Shown here: one piece after another, positions 57,419 to 64,000 of the stretch
Layout: each line of letters begins with the position of its first letter
How positions within the stretch are numbered: position 1 is the first letter of the stretch
Translations under genes and position numbers: made by a program
Notes under the pieces: generated by a model
Told to the model about the DNA's origin: nothing
Seen by the model: only the letters and a program-made list of their open reading frames with translations
Databases searched by the model: none
Origin: Terrabacter sp. Root85
GTDB lineage: Bacteria; Actinomycetota; Actinomycetes; Actinomycetales; Dermatophilaceae
DNA: 64,000 nt
NCBI RefSeq assembly: GCF_001429185.1
Contig: NZ_LMIW01000008.1
Coordinates: 186,001-250,000 of the forward strand
Direction of reading: 5' to 3'

Positions 57419-58516
57419 ATGTCCCAGCTGTCCTTCGAGGTCAGGCGCCGCGACGACGTCACGTCGCCCGAGCGCATCGCCGAGGTCCTCGAGAACCCCG
57501 GCTTCGGCAAGACCTTCACCGACCACATGGTCGTCGCGACGTGGACCGCCGAGGGCGGCTGGGGCGACGCGCAGGTCAAGCCGTACGGTCCCTTCCAGCT
57601 CGACCCGGCGGCGGCGGTGCTGCACTACGCCCAGGAGATCTTCGAGGGCATGAAGGCCTACCGTCACGCCGACGGGTCGATCTGGACGTTCCGCCCCGAG
57701 GCCAACGCCGCCCGCTTCGCCCGCTCGGCCCGCCGCCTCGCGCTGCCGGAGCTGCCCGAGGCCGACTTCATCGAGTCGCTCCGCCAGCTCGTCGGCGTCG
57801 ACCAGGCGTGGGTCCCCGCCGGAGACGCCGGAGAGAAGAGCCTCTACCTGCGCCCGTTCATGTTCGCCTCCGAGGCCTTCCTCGGCGTGCGTCCGGCCCA
57901 GCAGGTCACCTACTCCGTCATCGCCTCCCCGGCCGGCGCCTACTTCTCCGGCGGTCTCAAGCCCGTCACGCTGTGGATCTCCACCGACTACGCCCGTGCG
58001 GGCGAGGGCGGCACCGGCGCGGCGAAGTGCGGCGGCAACTACGCCAGCTCGCTCGCCGGCCAGCTCGAGGGCATCGAGCACGGCTGCGACCAGGCCGTCT
58101 TCCTCGACTCCTCGACGCACACGTACATCGAGGAGCTCGGGGGCATGAACCTCTTCCTCGTGACCCGGGACGGCCGCATCATCACGCCGGAGCTGACCGG
58201 CACGATCCTCGAGGGCGTGACCCGCAGCTCGATCCTCGAGATCGCCAAGGAGCTCGACCTCGAGCCCGAGGAGCGGCGCATCCCGATCGAGGAGTGGAAG
58301 GAGGGCGCGGCCAGCGGCGACATCGTCGAGATCTTCGCGTGCGGCACCGCGGCCGTCGTCACTCCCGTCGGCGAGCTGCGCTGGGACGGCGGCTCCGTCG
58401 ACCACCGTCGTGAGGGCCACGAGGACCGCTACGCCGAGGCCATCCGCGCCAAGCTCCTCGACATCCAGTACGGCCGCGCGGAGGACTCGCACGGCTGGCT
58501 GACCCGGCTCGTCTGA
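57419..58516 (+). CDS. ilvE: Branched-chain amino acid aminotransferase
   Basis: 365 residues, fold-type IV PLP enzyme. Family landmarks are LHYAQEIFEGMKAYRHADGS, FRPEANAARF, and YLRPFMFASEAFLG. The PLP lysine is in GTGAAKCGGNYASS, and the C-terminal EIFACGTAAVVTPVGEL closes the active site. Transfers the amino group from glutamate to the final 2-oxoacids of valine, leucine and isoleucine. Excellent GGAGG 5-6 nt before ATG 57419. Confidence 0.97.
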   Translation: MSQLSFEVRRRDDVTSPERIAEVLENPGFGKTFTDHMVVATWTAEGGWGDAQVKPYGPFQLDPAAAVLHYAQEIFEGMKAYRHADGSIWTFRPEANAARFARSARRLALPELPEADFIESLRQLVGVDQAWVPAGDAGEKSLYLRPFMFASEAFLGVRPAQQVTYSVIASPAGAYFSGGLKPVTLWISTDYARAGEGGTGAAKCGGNYASSLAGQLEGIEHGCDQAVFLDSSTHTYIEELGGMNLFLVTRDGRIITPELTGTILEGVTRSSILEIAKELDLEPEERRIPIEEWKEGAASGDIVEIFACGTAAVVTPVGELRWDGGSVDHRREGHEDRYAEAIRAKLLDIQYGRAEDSHGWLTRLV

Positions 58517-58534
58517 GTCGGGGGAGTGGCGTCC

Positions 58535-59353
58535 GTGGTTGACGCGCCGTTGCGGCGGCCGCGCCTCGTCGCCACCGACCTCGACGGGACGCTGCTGCGC
58601 TCCGACGGGCTGATCTCCCCACGCACGAGCGCTGCGCTGCGCGCGGCCGAGTCCGCCGGCATCGGCGTCGTCTTCGTGACGGCGCGTCCGCCCCGGTGGC
58701 TCGACCCGCTCGCCGACGCCGTCGGCGGGGACGGCACGGTCATCAGCGCCAACGGCGCCTTCGACTACGACGTGCGCACGCGGACCGTCGTCGCGTCCTA
58801 CCCGCTCGACCGTGCACTGCTGCTCGAGATCGTCGCGGACCTGCGGGCCGCGGTGCCGGGCATCGGCTTCAGCGCCGAGCTGAGCGGCGGTGTGCACACC
58901 GAGCCGAACTACCCCGAGCTGCACCCCCGCTGGGTGCCGAGGGACCTCGTGCCGGCCCCCATCGAGGATCTCCCGCCCGACGCCGTCGTGGGCAAGCTGC
59001 TCGCTCGCACCGAGCACCTGCCCGAGGACGAGGTCATCCCGCGCGTGGCCGAGGTGCTCGGCGACCGCGCCCTCGTGCAGCACTCGGGCACCGGGGGGCT
59101 CGCCGAGATCTCGGCCCCGGGCGTGACGAAGGCAGCGGGCCTCGTGCGGTGGTGCGCCCGCGCCGGCATCCACCCCGCTGACGTGTGGGCCTTCGGTGAC
59201 ATGCCCAACGACATCCCGATGCTCGAGTGGGCCGGAGTCGGGTGGGCCGTCGCGAACGCCCACCCGGATGCCCGCGCCGCTGCGACCCGCACGTGCGCGT
59301 CCAACGACGAGGACGGCGTCGCGCGCACCCTGGAGTGGGCGCTCGGGCTCTGA
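58535..59353 (+). CDS. HAD-superfamily Cof-type phosphatase
   Basis: 272 residues. Motif I LVATDLDGTLLRSDG with nucleophile Asp, motif II VVFVTARPPRW, C2-type cap in the middle, Lys in GVTKAAGLVRW, and motif IV AFGDMPNDIPMLEWAG. Cof/YbiV family members dephosphorylate small phosphate esters; substrate unknown. GTG 58535 is preferred because GGGGGAG lies 8 nt upstream; GTG 58526 overlaps it. Only 18 bp after ilvE, so probably cotranscribed. Confidence 0.88.
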   Translation: MVDAPLRRPRLVATDLDGTLLRSDGLISPRTSAALRAAESAGIGVVFVTARPPRWLDPLADAVGGDGTVISANGAFDYDVRTRTVVASYPLDRALLLEIVADLRAAVPGIGFSAELSGGVHTEPNYPELHPRWVPRDLVPAPIEDLPPDAVVGKLLARTEHLPEDEVIPRVAEVLGDRALVQHSGTGGLAEISAPGVTKAAGLVRWCARAGIHPADVWAFGDMPNDIPMLEWAGVGWAVANAHPDARAAATRTCASNDEDGVARTLEWALGL

Positions 59354-59511
59354 CCCCGGCGGCACGCCGGCTTCGAATGCCCGGTGATGCTGTCCGAATG
59401 GTCTGTTGTGGCTCCATTGGCCCGGTAACCGCACCGAAACGCGTCGGAAAACGGCCTGTCCCAGCACAGAAGAGGTCCCTCCGAGGTCTGTTCGGCTGCG
59501 ATGTGCGGCGC

Positions 59512-59517
59512 TAGCAT
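59512..59517 (+). promoter_or_regulatory. -10 element of the permease operon
   Basis: TAGCAT about 36 nt before the permease ATG at 59554, with GGGAG Shine-Dalgarno between. No convincing -35. Confidence 0.45.
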
Positions 59518-59553
59518 CGGTCCAACTTCATACCGAAGATGGGAGTGCAGGGC

Positions 59554-61146
59554 ATGGCTCAGGCAACTGGTCTCTCCGACGACGAACGCCGTCTGGCGGA
59601 ACTCGGCTACAAGCAGGAGCTCGACCGCTCGTGGTCGGGTTTCTCGAACTTCGCGATCTCCTTCTCCATCATCTCGATCCTCGCCGGCTGCTTCACGACG
59701 TTCGGCCAGGGCTTCAACAACGGCGGCCCGATCGCGATCTCGTGGGGCTGGCCGATCGTGGCCGCCTTCATCCTCGTCATCGGTCTGACGATGTCCGAGC
59801 TCGTCTCGGCCTACCCCACGTCCGGCGGGATCTACTGGTGGGCCAACAAGATGGGCGGCGCCCGTGCCGGCTTCTTCACCGGCTGGCTCAACCTCATCGG
59901 CCTCGTCGCCGTCACCGCGTCCGTCGCCTACGGCTGCGCCACCTTCATCGACCTGGCCCTCAGCACGTGGTCCAAGGGCTACGCCGACGGCTACTCGCTG
60001 ACGCGCGTCTTCTGGATCTTCCTCGTCGTGCTCGTCGCGGCCGCGGTGCTCAACATCTTCAGCGGCCACCTCATGGCCGTCATGAACAACGTCTCCGTGT
60101 GGTGGCACGTCGTCGGGGCCTCCGTCATCATCCTCATCCTCATCGTCGTGCCCGACAACCACCAGAGCTTCTCCTACGTCTTCACGGAGAGGTTCAACAA
60201 CTCCGGCTACGCAGACGGCTCGACGAGCTCGCCCACCTACTGGCTCCTCATCGTCCCGTTCGGCCTGCTGCTGACGCAGTACACGATCACCGGCTTCGAC
60301 GCCTCCGCGCACCTGTCGGAGGAGACCTCGGCCGCGTCCAAGGCTGCGGCACAAGGGATCTGGCGCTCGATCTTCTACTCCGCCATCGGCGGCTGGATCC
60401 TGCTCCTCTGCTTCCTCTTCGCGATCCCCAACGGTGCCGACGGCAAGCCGGACAACGCCGGCGTCGGCGGCGGCGGCGTGGCCTACATCTTCACGCACGC
60501 CATGGACTCGAAGTGGGCGGCCGCGATCCTCACGATCTCGGCGGTCGGGCAGTTCTTCTGCACGACCTCGTGCATGACGAGCGCCTCGCGCATGACGTTC
60601 GCCTTCAGCCGCGACGGTGCCGTGCCCGGCTCGCGCCTGTGGTCGACGCTGACGGGGGCGAAGGTGCCGGCCAACGCCGTCATGCTCGTCGGCGTCGTCA
60701 GCGCGATGATCACGCTGCCCGCCCTCGTCGAGGTCAACATCGGCACCGAGGAGGCGCCGCTCATCGTGCCGACCGCCTTCTACGCGGTCGTCTCGGTCGC
60801 CGTCATCGGCCTCTACCTGGCCTTCCTCATCCCGATCTGGCTCCGCTGGAAGATGGGCGACGCGTTCGTGCCCGGCTCGTGGACCAATGGGCCGAAGTAC
60901 AAGTGGATGAACCTCGTGGCCGTCATCGAGATCGCGATCATCTCGATCTACTTCATCCTGCCGTTCGTGCCCGGCGGTGTGCCCTTCACCGACGGCTTCG
61001 AGTGGAAGTTCGTCAACTACGCCCCGATCCTCACGCTCGGTTCCCTGCTCGTGCTCGCCATCTGGTGGCGGGTCTCGGCACGTCACTGGTTCAAGGGCCC
61101 GAAGACCAACATCGACCCCGAGGTCGTCGACGCGTTCAGCGAGTGA
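59554..61146 (+). CDS. APC-family amino acid/choline-type permease
   Basis: 530 residues with about twelve membrane helices. Starts with a hydrophilic tail then ELDRSWSGFSNFAISFSIISILAGCFTTFGQGF, and contains ELVSAYPTSGGIYWWANKMGG and VGQFFCTTSCMTSASRMTFAFSRDGAVPGS, typical of the GABA/choline permease branch of the APC superfamily. The operon partners (choline-kinase-like and DMGDH-like) argue for a quaternary amine or related nitrogen compound as substrate. Its stop overlaps the kinase start by 4 bp. Confidence 0.9.
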   Translation: MAQATGLSDDERRLAELGYKQELDRSWSGFSNFAISFSIISILAGCFTTFGQGFNNGGPIAISWGWPIVAAFILVIGLTMSELVSAYPTSGGIYWWANKMGGARAGFFTGWLNLIGLVAVTASVAYGCATFIDLALSTWSKGYADGYSLTRVFWIFLVVLVAAAVLNIFSGHLMAVMNNVSVWWHVVGASVIILILIVVPDNHQSFSYVFTERFNNSGYADGSTSSPTYWLLIVPFGLLLTQYTITGFDASAHLSEETSAASKAAAQGIWRSIFYSAIGGWILLLCFLFAIPNGADGKPDNAGVGGGGVAYIFTHAMDSKWAAAILTISAVGQFFCTTSCMTSASRMTFAFSRDGAVPGSRLWSTLTGAKVPANAVMLVGVVSAMITLPALVEVNIGTEEAPLIVPTAFYAVVSVAVIGLYLAFLIPIWLRWKMGDAFVPGSWTNGPKYKWMNLVAVIEIAIISIYFILPFVPGGVPFTDGFEWKFVNYAPILTLGSLLVLAIWWRVSARHWFKGPKTNIDPEVVDAFSE

Positions 61147-62099
61147 CCACGGAGCCGCGGGCCCGGCCGGACCCTGCTCCCGGTCCGGCCGACCAGCTCG
61201 CCACCGCCCTCGCTCGGCTGTCCCGCGCCGGACAGCCGAGCGAGGTGACGGAGCTCCCGGGTGGCCTGACGAACCACAACTACCGCGTGCGGACCGGCGA
61301 CCTCGACGTCGTCGTGCGGGTGTCGTCGCCGACGAGCGCCCTGCTCGCCGTCGACCACGAGCACGAGTGGCTCAACTCGATCGCCGCGGCCGAGGCCGGG
61401 GTGGGTGCCCCGGTCGTCGACTACGTGCCCGGGGCCGGCATCCTCGTCGTCGAGTTTCTCCCGGGGCGCACGTATGCCGCCGCGGACGTGGGTGCCAACC
61501 TGCCCCGCATCGCAGCGTCCCTGCGCCGCCTGCACGCCGGGCCGCCGTTCGCCTCGCGGTTCGACATGTTCGACATCCAGAGGTCGTATGCCGCCATCGT
61601 CCGGGAGCGCGGCCTGCGGGTCCCCGAGGGCTACTGGCGGCTCGAGGCCGCAGCGGCCCGCGTCGAGCAGGCGCTGCGGGTCCACCCCGACCCGCTCGTG
61701 CCGTGCCACAACGACCTGCTCGCCGCGAACTTCCTCGACGACGGCGGGGAGGTGCGGATCATCGACTACGAGTACTCCGGCATCAACGAGGCGGCGTTCG
61801 AGCTCGGCAACCTCGTCAACGAGTCGCGGCTGGGCCACGACCTCCTCGTCGAGCTGGTCGACGCCTACCACGGCAGGGTCAGCGACCGACTGCTGGCGCG
61901 GGCCGAGCTCTGGGGACTGGCCGGGCAGTACGCGTGGACCCTCTGGGGCGCGATCCAGCACGGCGTCTCCGACCTCGACGCCGACTTCTGGGCCTTCACG
62001 ACCGAGCGCTTCGAGCCGGCGGCGTCCCTGCTGACGAGTCTGCGTCTCGACACGCTCGTCGCCGCCGCCGTCGGTGACGATCCCGAAGGAGCCTCATGA
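61143..62099 (+). CDS. Choline/ethanolamine kinase-like phosphotransferase
   Basis: 318 residues, protein-kinase-like fold. N-terminal LPGGLTNHNYRVRTGDLDVVVRV, Brenner motif CHNDLLAANFLDDGG with catalytic Asp and Mg Asn, then RIIDYEYSGINEAAFELGN with the second metal Asp, followed by the choline-kinase-type FELGNLVNE. Phosphorylates choline, ethanolamine or another amino alcohol. GTG 61143 overlaps the permease stop (GTGA). Its stop overlaps the next gene's ATG. Confidence 0.9.
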   Translation: MTTEPRARPDPAPGPADQLATALARLSRAGQPSEVTELPGGLTNHNYRVRTGDLDVVVRVSSPTSALLAVDHEHEWLNSIAAAEAGVGAPVVDYVPGAGILVVEFLPGRTYAAADVGANLPRIAASLRRLHAGPPFASRFDMFDIQRSYAAIVRERGLRVPEGYWRLEAAAARVEQALRVHPDPLVPCHNDLLAANFLDDGGEVRIIDYEYSGINEAAFELGNLVNESRLGHDLLVELVDAYHGRVSDRLLARAELWGLAGQYAWTLWGAIQHGVSDLDADFWAFTTERFEPAASLLTSLRLDTLVAAAVGDDPEGAS

Positions 62100-64000
62100 C
62101 CGAACTTCCCTCTCGCGCAGAGATCGTCGTCATCGGGGGCGGCGTCATCGGCGCCAGCGTGGCCTACCACCTGGCCCATCTCGGCCGCACCGACGTGCTC
62201 CTCGTCGAGCAGGGCAGCCTCTCGTGCGGGACGACGTGGCACGCCGCCGGACTCGTCGGGCAGCTGCGGGCGAGCGAGGCCGGGACCCGGCTCGTGCAGT
62301 ACTCGACCGACCTCTACTCGCGCCTCGAGGCCGAGACCGGCCTCGGCACCGGCTACCGGGTCTGCGGCGGCCTGACCGTGGCCCGCACCCCGGAGCGTCT
62401 GGTCGCGCTGCGGCGCACGGCGGCCAGCGCGGCGGCATACGACCTCGACTGCGAGCTGCTGACGCCCGACCAGGCGCGCGAGCGCTACCCGCTCATCCGG
62501 GTCGACGACGTCGTCGGCGCCATCTGGCTCCCCGGTGACGGCAAGACCAACCCGACCGACCTCACCCAGGCCCTCGCCAAGGGGGCCCGGCAGCTCGGGG
62601 TGCGCATCGCCGAGCGGGTCCGCGTCACGGACGTGCTGACGCGTGACGGACGGGCCGCAGGGGTGCGCACCGACCACGGAGACGTCGAGGCCGACGTCGT
62701 CGTCAACTGCGCCGGTCAGTGGGCGCGGGCCGTCGGCGCGATGGCCGGGGTCAACGTCCCGCTCCACTCGGCCGAGCACTTCTATGTCGTGACCGAGCCG
62801 ATCGAGGGCGTGCACCGGGACCTGCCCGTGCTGCGCGACCCCGACGGCTGGACCTACGTCAAGGAGGAGGTCGGGGGCCTCCTCGTCGGCGGCTTCGAGC
62901 CCGAGGCCAAGCCGTGGGTGTCGCCCGACCGGATCCCGTACCCCTTCGAGTTCGCGCTCCTCGACGAGGACTGGGAGCACTTCGAGGTGCTCATGGAGAG
63001 CGCGATCCACCGCCTGCCGGTGCTCGCCGAGACCGGGATCCGCAAGTTCTACAACGGCCCCGAGAGCTTCACGCCCGACAACCAGTTCATCGTCGGTGAG
63101 GCGCCCGAGCTGCCGGGCTTCTTCGTCGGGGCGGGTTTCAACTCGGTGGGGATCGCGAGCGCGGGTGGTGCCGGACGCGCGCTCGCCGAGTGGGTGGTCG
63201 AGGGCGGTCCGACACTCGACCTGGTGAGCGCCGACATCCGTCGCTTCTCGCCGCTCGCCGGCAACCATGCCTGGCTCCGTGAGCGCGTCGTCGAGGTGCT
63301 GGGCCTGCACTACGCCGTGCCGTGGCCCAACCGCGAGCCCGAGACGGGCCGCGCGCAGCGACTCTCGCCGGTGCACGACCGGCTCGTCGCCCAGGGGGCG
63401 GTGCTCGGGACGCGTAACCACTGGGAGCGCGCCAATGTCTTTGCGCCACAAAGCCAGTCGCCACGTCTCGACTACTCGTGGGATAGGCCGACCTGGGTCG
63501 ACTGGTGCGTCGAGGAGCAGCGGGCGACGCGCGACGCCGTGGCCGTCTTCGACCAGACGTCCTTCTCGAAGTACCTCGTCGTCGGCGCGGACGCCGAGCG
63601 AGCGCTGCAGTGGATCTGCACCGCCGACGTCGCCGTCCCCTTGGGTCGCACCGTCTACACGGGCATCCTCAACGGTGCGGGCACCTACGAGTCCGACGTG
63701 ACCGTGACCCGGACCTCCGACCGCGAGTTCCTCGTCGTCAGCAGCGCGGCCACCACCGTGCGCGACCTCGACTGGCTCAGGCGGCACCTGCCCGTCGGTG
63801 CCGACGCAAACGTCGTCGACGTCACGAGTGCGTATGCCGTCCTCGGCGTCATGGGACCGCGCTCGGCCGACCTGCTGTCGGCGCTGTCGGACGACTCCTT
63901 CGACGACGCCTCCTTCCCGTTCGGCACGAGCCGCGAGGTGCGTCTCGGGTCGGCCGTCGTGCGGGCGACGCGGATCACGTACGTCGGTGAGCTCGGGTGG
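62096..64000 (+). CDS. DMGDH/sarcosine dehydrogenase-like flavoprotein (partial)
   Basis: Incomplete: 635 codons visible, running off the end of the window. N-terminal FAD-binding VVIGGGVIGASVAYHLAHLG. SCGTTWHAAGLVGQL carries the histidine that covalently binds FAD in dimethylglycine and sarcosine dehydrogenases. A substrate domain and, from about residue 380 on, a GcvT-like folate-binding domain (FDQTSFSKYLVVGADAERALQWICTADV, TYESDVTVTRTSDREFLV in pieces) follow. Demethylates an N-methylated amine, passing the one-carbon unit to tetrahydrofolate. ATG 62096 overlaps the kinase stop (ATGA), with GAAGGA upstream. Confidence 0.9.
   Translation, partial: MTELPSRAEIVVIGGGVIGASVAYHLAHLGRTDVLLVEQGSLSCGTTWHAAGLVGQLRASEAGTRLVQYSTDLYSRLEAETGLGTGYRVCGGLTVARTPERLVALRRTAASAAAYDLDCELLTPDQARERYPLIRVDDVVGAIWLPGDGKTNPTDLTQALAKGARQLGVRIAERVRVTDVLTRDGRAAGVRTDHGDVEADVVVNCAGQWARAVGAMAGVNVPLHSAEHFYVVTEPIEGVHRDLPVLRDPDGWTYVKEEVGGLLVGGFEPEAKPWVSPDRIPYPFEFALLDEDWEHFEVLMESAIHRLPVLAETGIRKFYNGPESFTPDNQFIVGEAPELPGFFVGAGFNSVGIASAGGAGRALAEWVVEGGPTLDLVSADIRRFSPLAGNHAWLRERVVEVLGLHYAVPWPNREPETGRAQRLSPVHDRLVAQGAVLGTRNHWERANVFAPQSQSPRLDYSWDRPTWVDWCVEEQRATRDAVAVFDQTSFSKYLVVGADAERALQWICTADVAVPLGRTVYTGILNGAGTYESDVTVTRTSDREFLVVSSAATTVRDLDWLRRHLPVGADANVVDVTSAYAVLGVMGPRSADLLSALSDDSFDDASFPFGTSREVRLGSAVVRATRITYVGELGW

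Noticed and set aside
57392-57430. Leu-Ile-Leu-Leu-Leu codons in another frame just before ilvE, as a third attenuator leader
   Set aside because: The frame does not stop before ilvE, overlaps its Shine-Dalgarno, and no terminator hairpin with a U-tract lies between; probably chance.

Overview
The window is one continuous stretch of a very GC-rich actinobacterial chromosome. Evidence for this is G/C at almost every third codon position, many GTG starts (and one TTG), 4-bp GTGA/ATGA stop-start overlaps, and abundant leaderless-type promoters. Gene content and order (etfBA, iscS-mnmA, a short MetE-like protein, ligA, gatCAB, ilvBNC, serA, leuB) follow the Mycobacterium tuberculosis Rv3029c-Rv2995c block in the same relative order, with other genes inserted. 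My best guess is order Micrococcales, perhaps an Intrasporangiaceae-like genus; this is inference, since no rRNA gene is present. I saw no tRNA, rRNA, IS element, prophage or CRISPR array.

Layout. 1-9.9 kb: NIF3-type small protein, a frameshifted SDR gene, etfBA behind a TetR-type palindrome, a PH-domain membrane protein, a secreted subtilase, the tRNA-thiolation pair iscS-mnmA, an acetyltransferase and the MetE-like protein. 10-15.2 kb: lipoprotein L,D-transpeptidase, fatty acyl-CoA ligase, NAD-dependent DNA ligase. 15.5-20.4 kb: a complete LivGFKHM-type ABC importer. 20.5-24.8 kb: unknown membrane protein, then gatC, gatA, gatB (tRNA-dependent transamidation). 24.8-30 kb: DUF937 protein, soluble PQQ-type sugar dehydrogenase, MOSC protein, D-2-hydroxyacid dehydrogenase, an Asp-box propeller protein paired with a MoaD/ThiS-like protein. 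30-33.3 kb: histidine kinase, response regulator and SARP-like regulator. 33.2-38.4 kb: multicopper oxidase, membrane protein and signal peptidase operon, divergent from a large secreted PKD protein. 38.5-42.1 kb: TetR regulator with tandem operators driving a degenerate ABC-ATPase-like protein and a YhgE/Pip membrane protein. 42.2-58.5 kb: branched-chain amino acid and serine biosynthesis (ilvD, ilvBNC, serA, leuB, ilvE) interspersed with an AraC/PhyH pair, SRPBCC, two-domain GNAT, NAD-binding and AI-2E family genes. 58.5-64 kb: HAD phosphatase, then a permease / choline-kinase-like / DMGDH-like oxidoreductase operon cut off by the window end.

How it works together. ilvB, ilvN, ilvC, ilvD and ilvE make valine and isoleucine, and leuB commits carbon to leucine. 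The ilvBNC leader has a textbook attenuator: an 8-codon ORF encoding MARLLVLP, then a hairpin followed by seven T. Upstream of leuB, a second leaderless ORF with a Val-Val-Leu-Ile run is followed by an unannotated 26-codon gene and a hairpin.

Most noteworthy for follow-up: (1) a dispersed GTATGCC/GGCATAC heptamer, at least 31 copies, strongly over-represented and sometimes arranged as hairpins; (2) the ATPase-like protein that has lost its Walker motifs and gained a Pro-Glu tail, coupled to YhgE/Pip; (3) the two BCAA leader systems; (4) the propeller/ubiquitin-like pair; (5) the multicopper oxidase-signal peptidase-PKD protein locus; (6) a set of at least twelve start codons 6-7 nt downstream of an extended -10 element.
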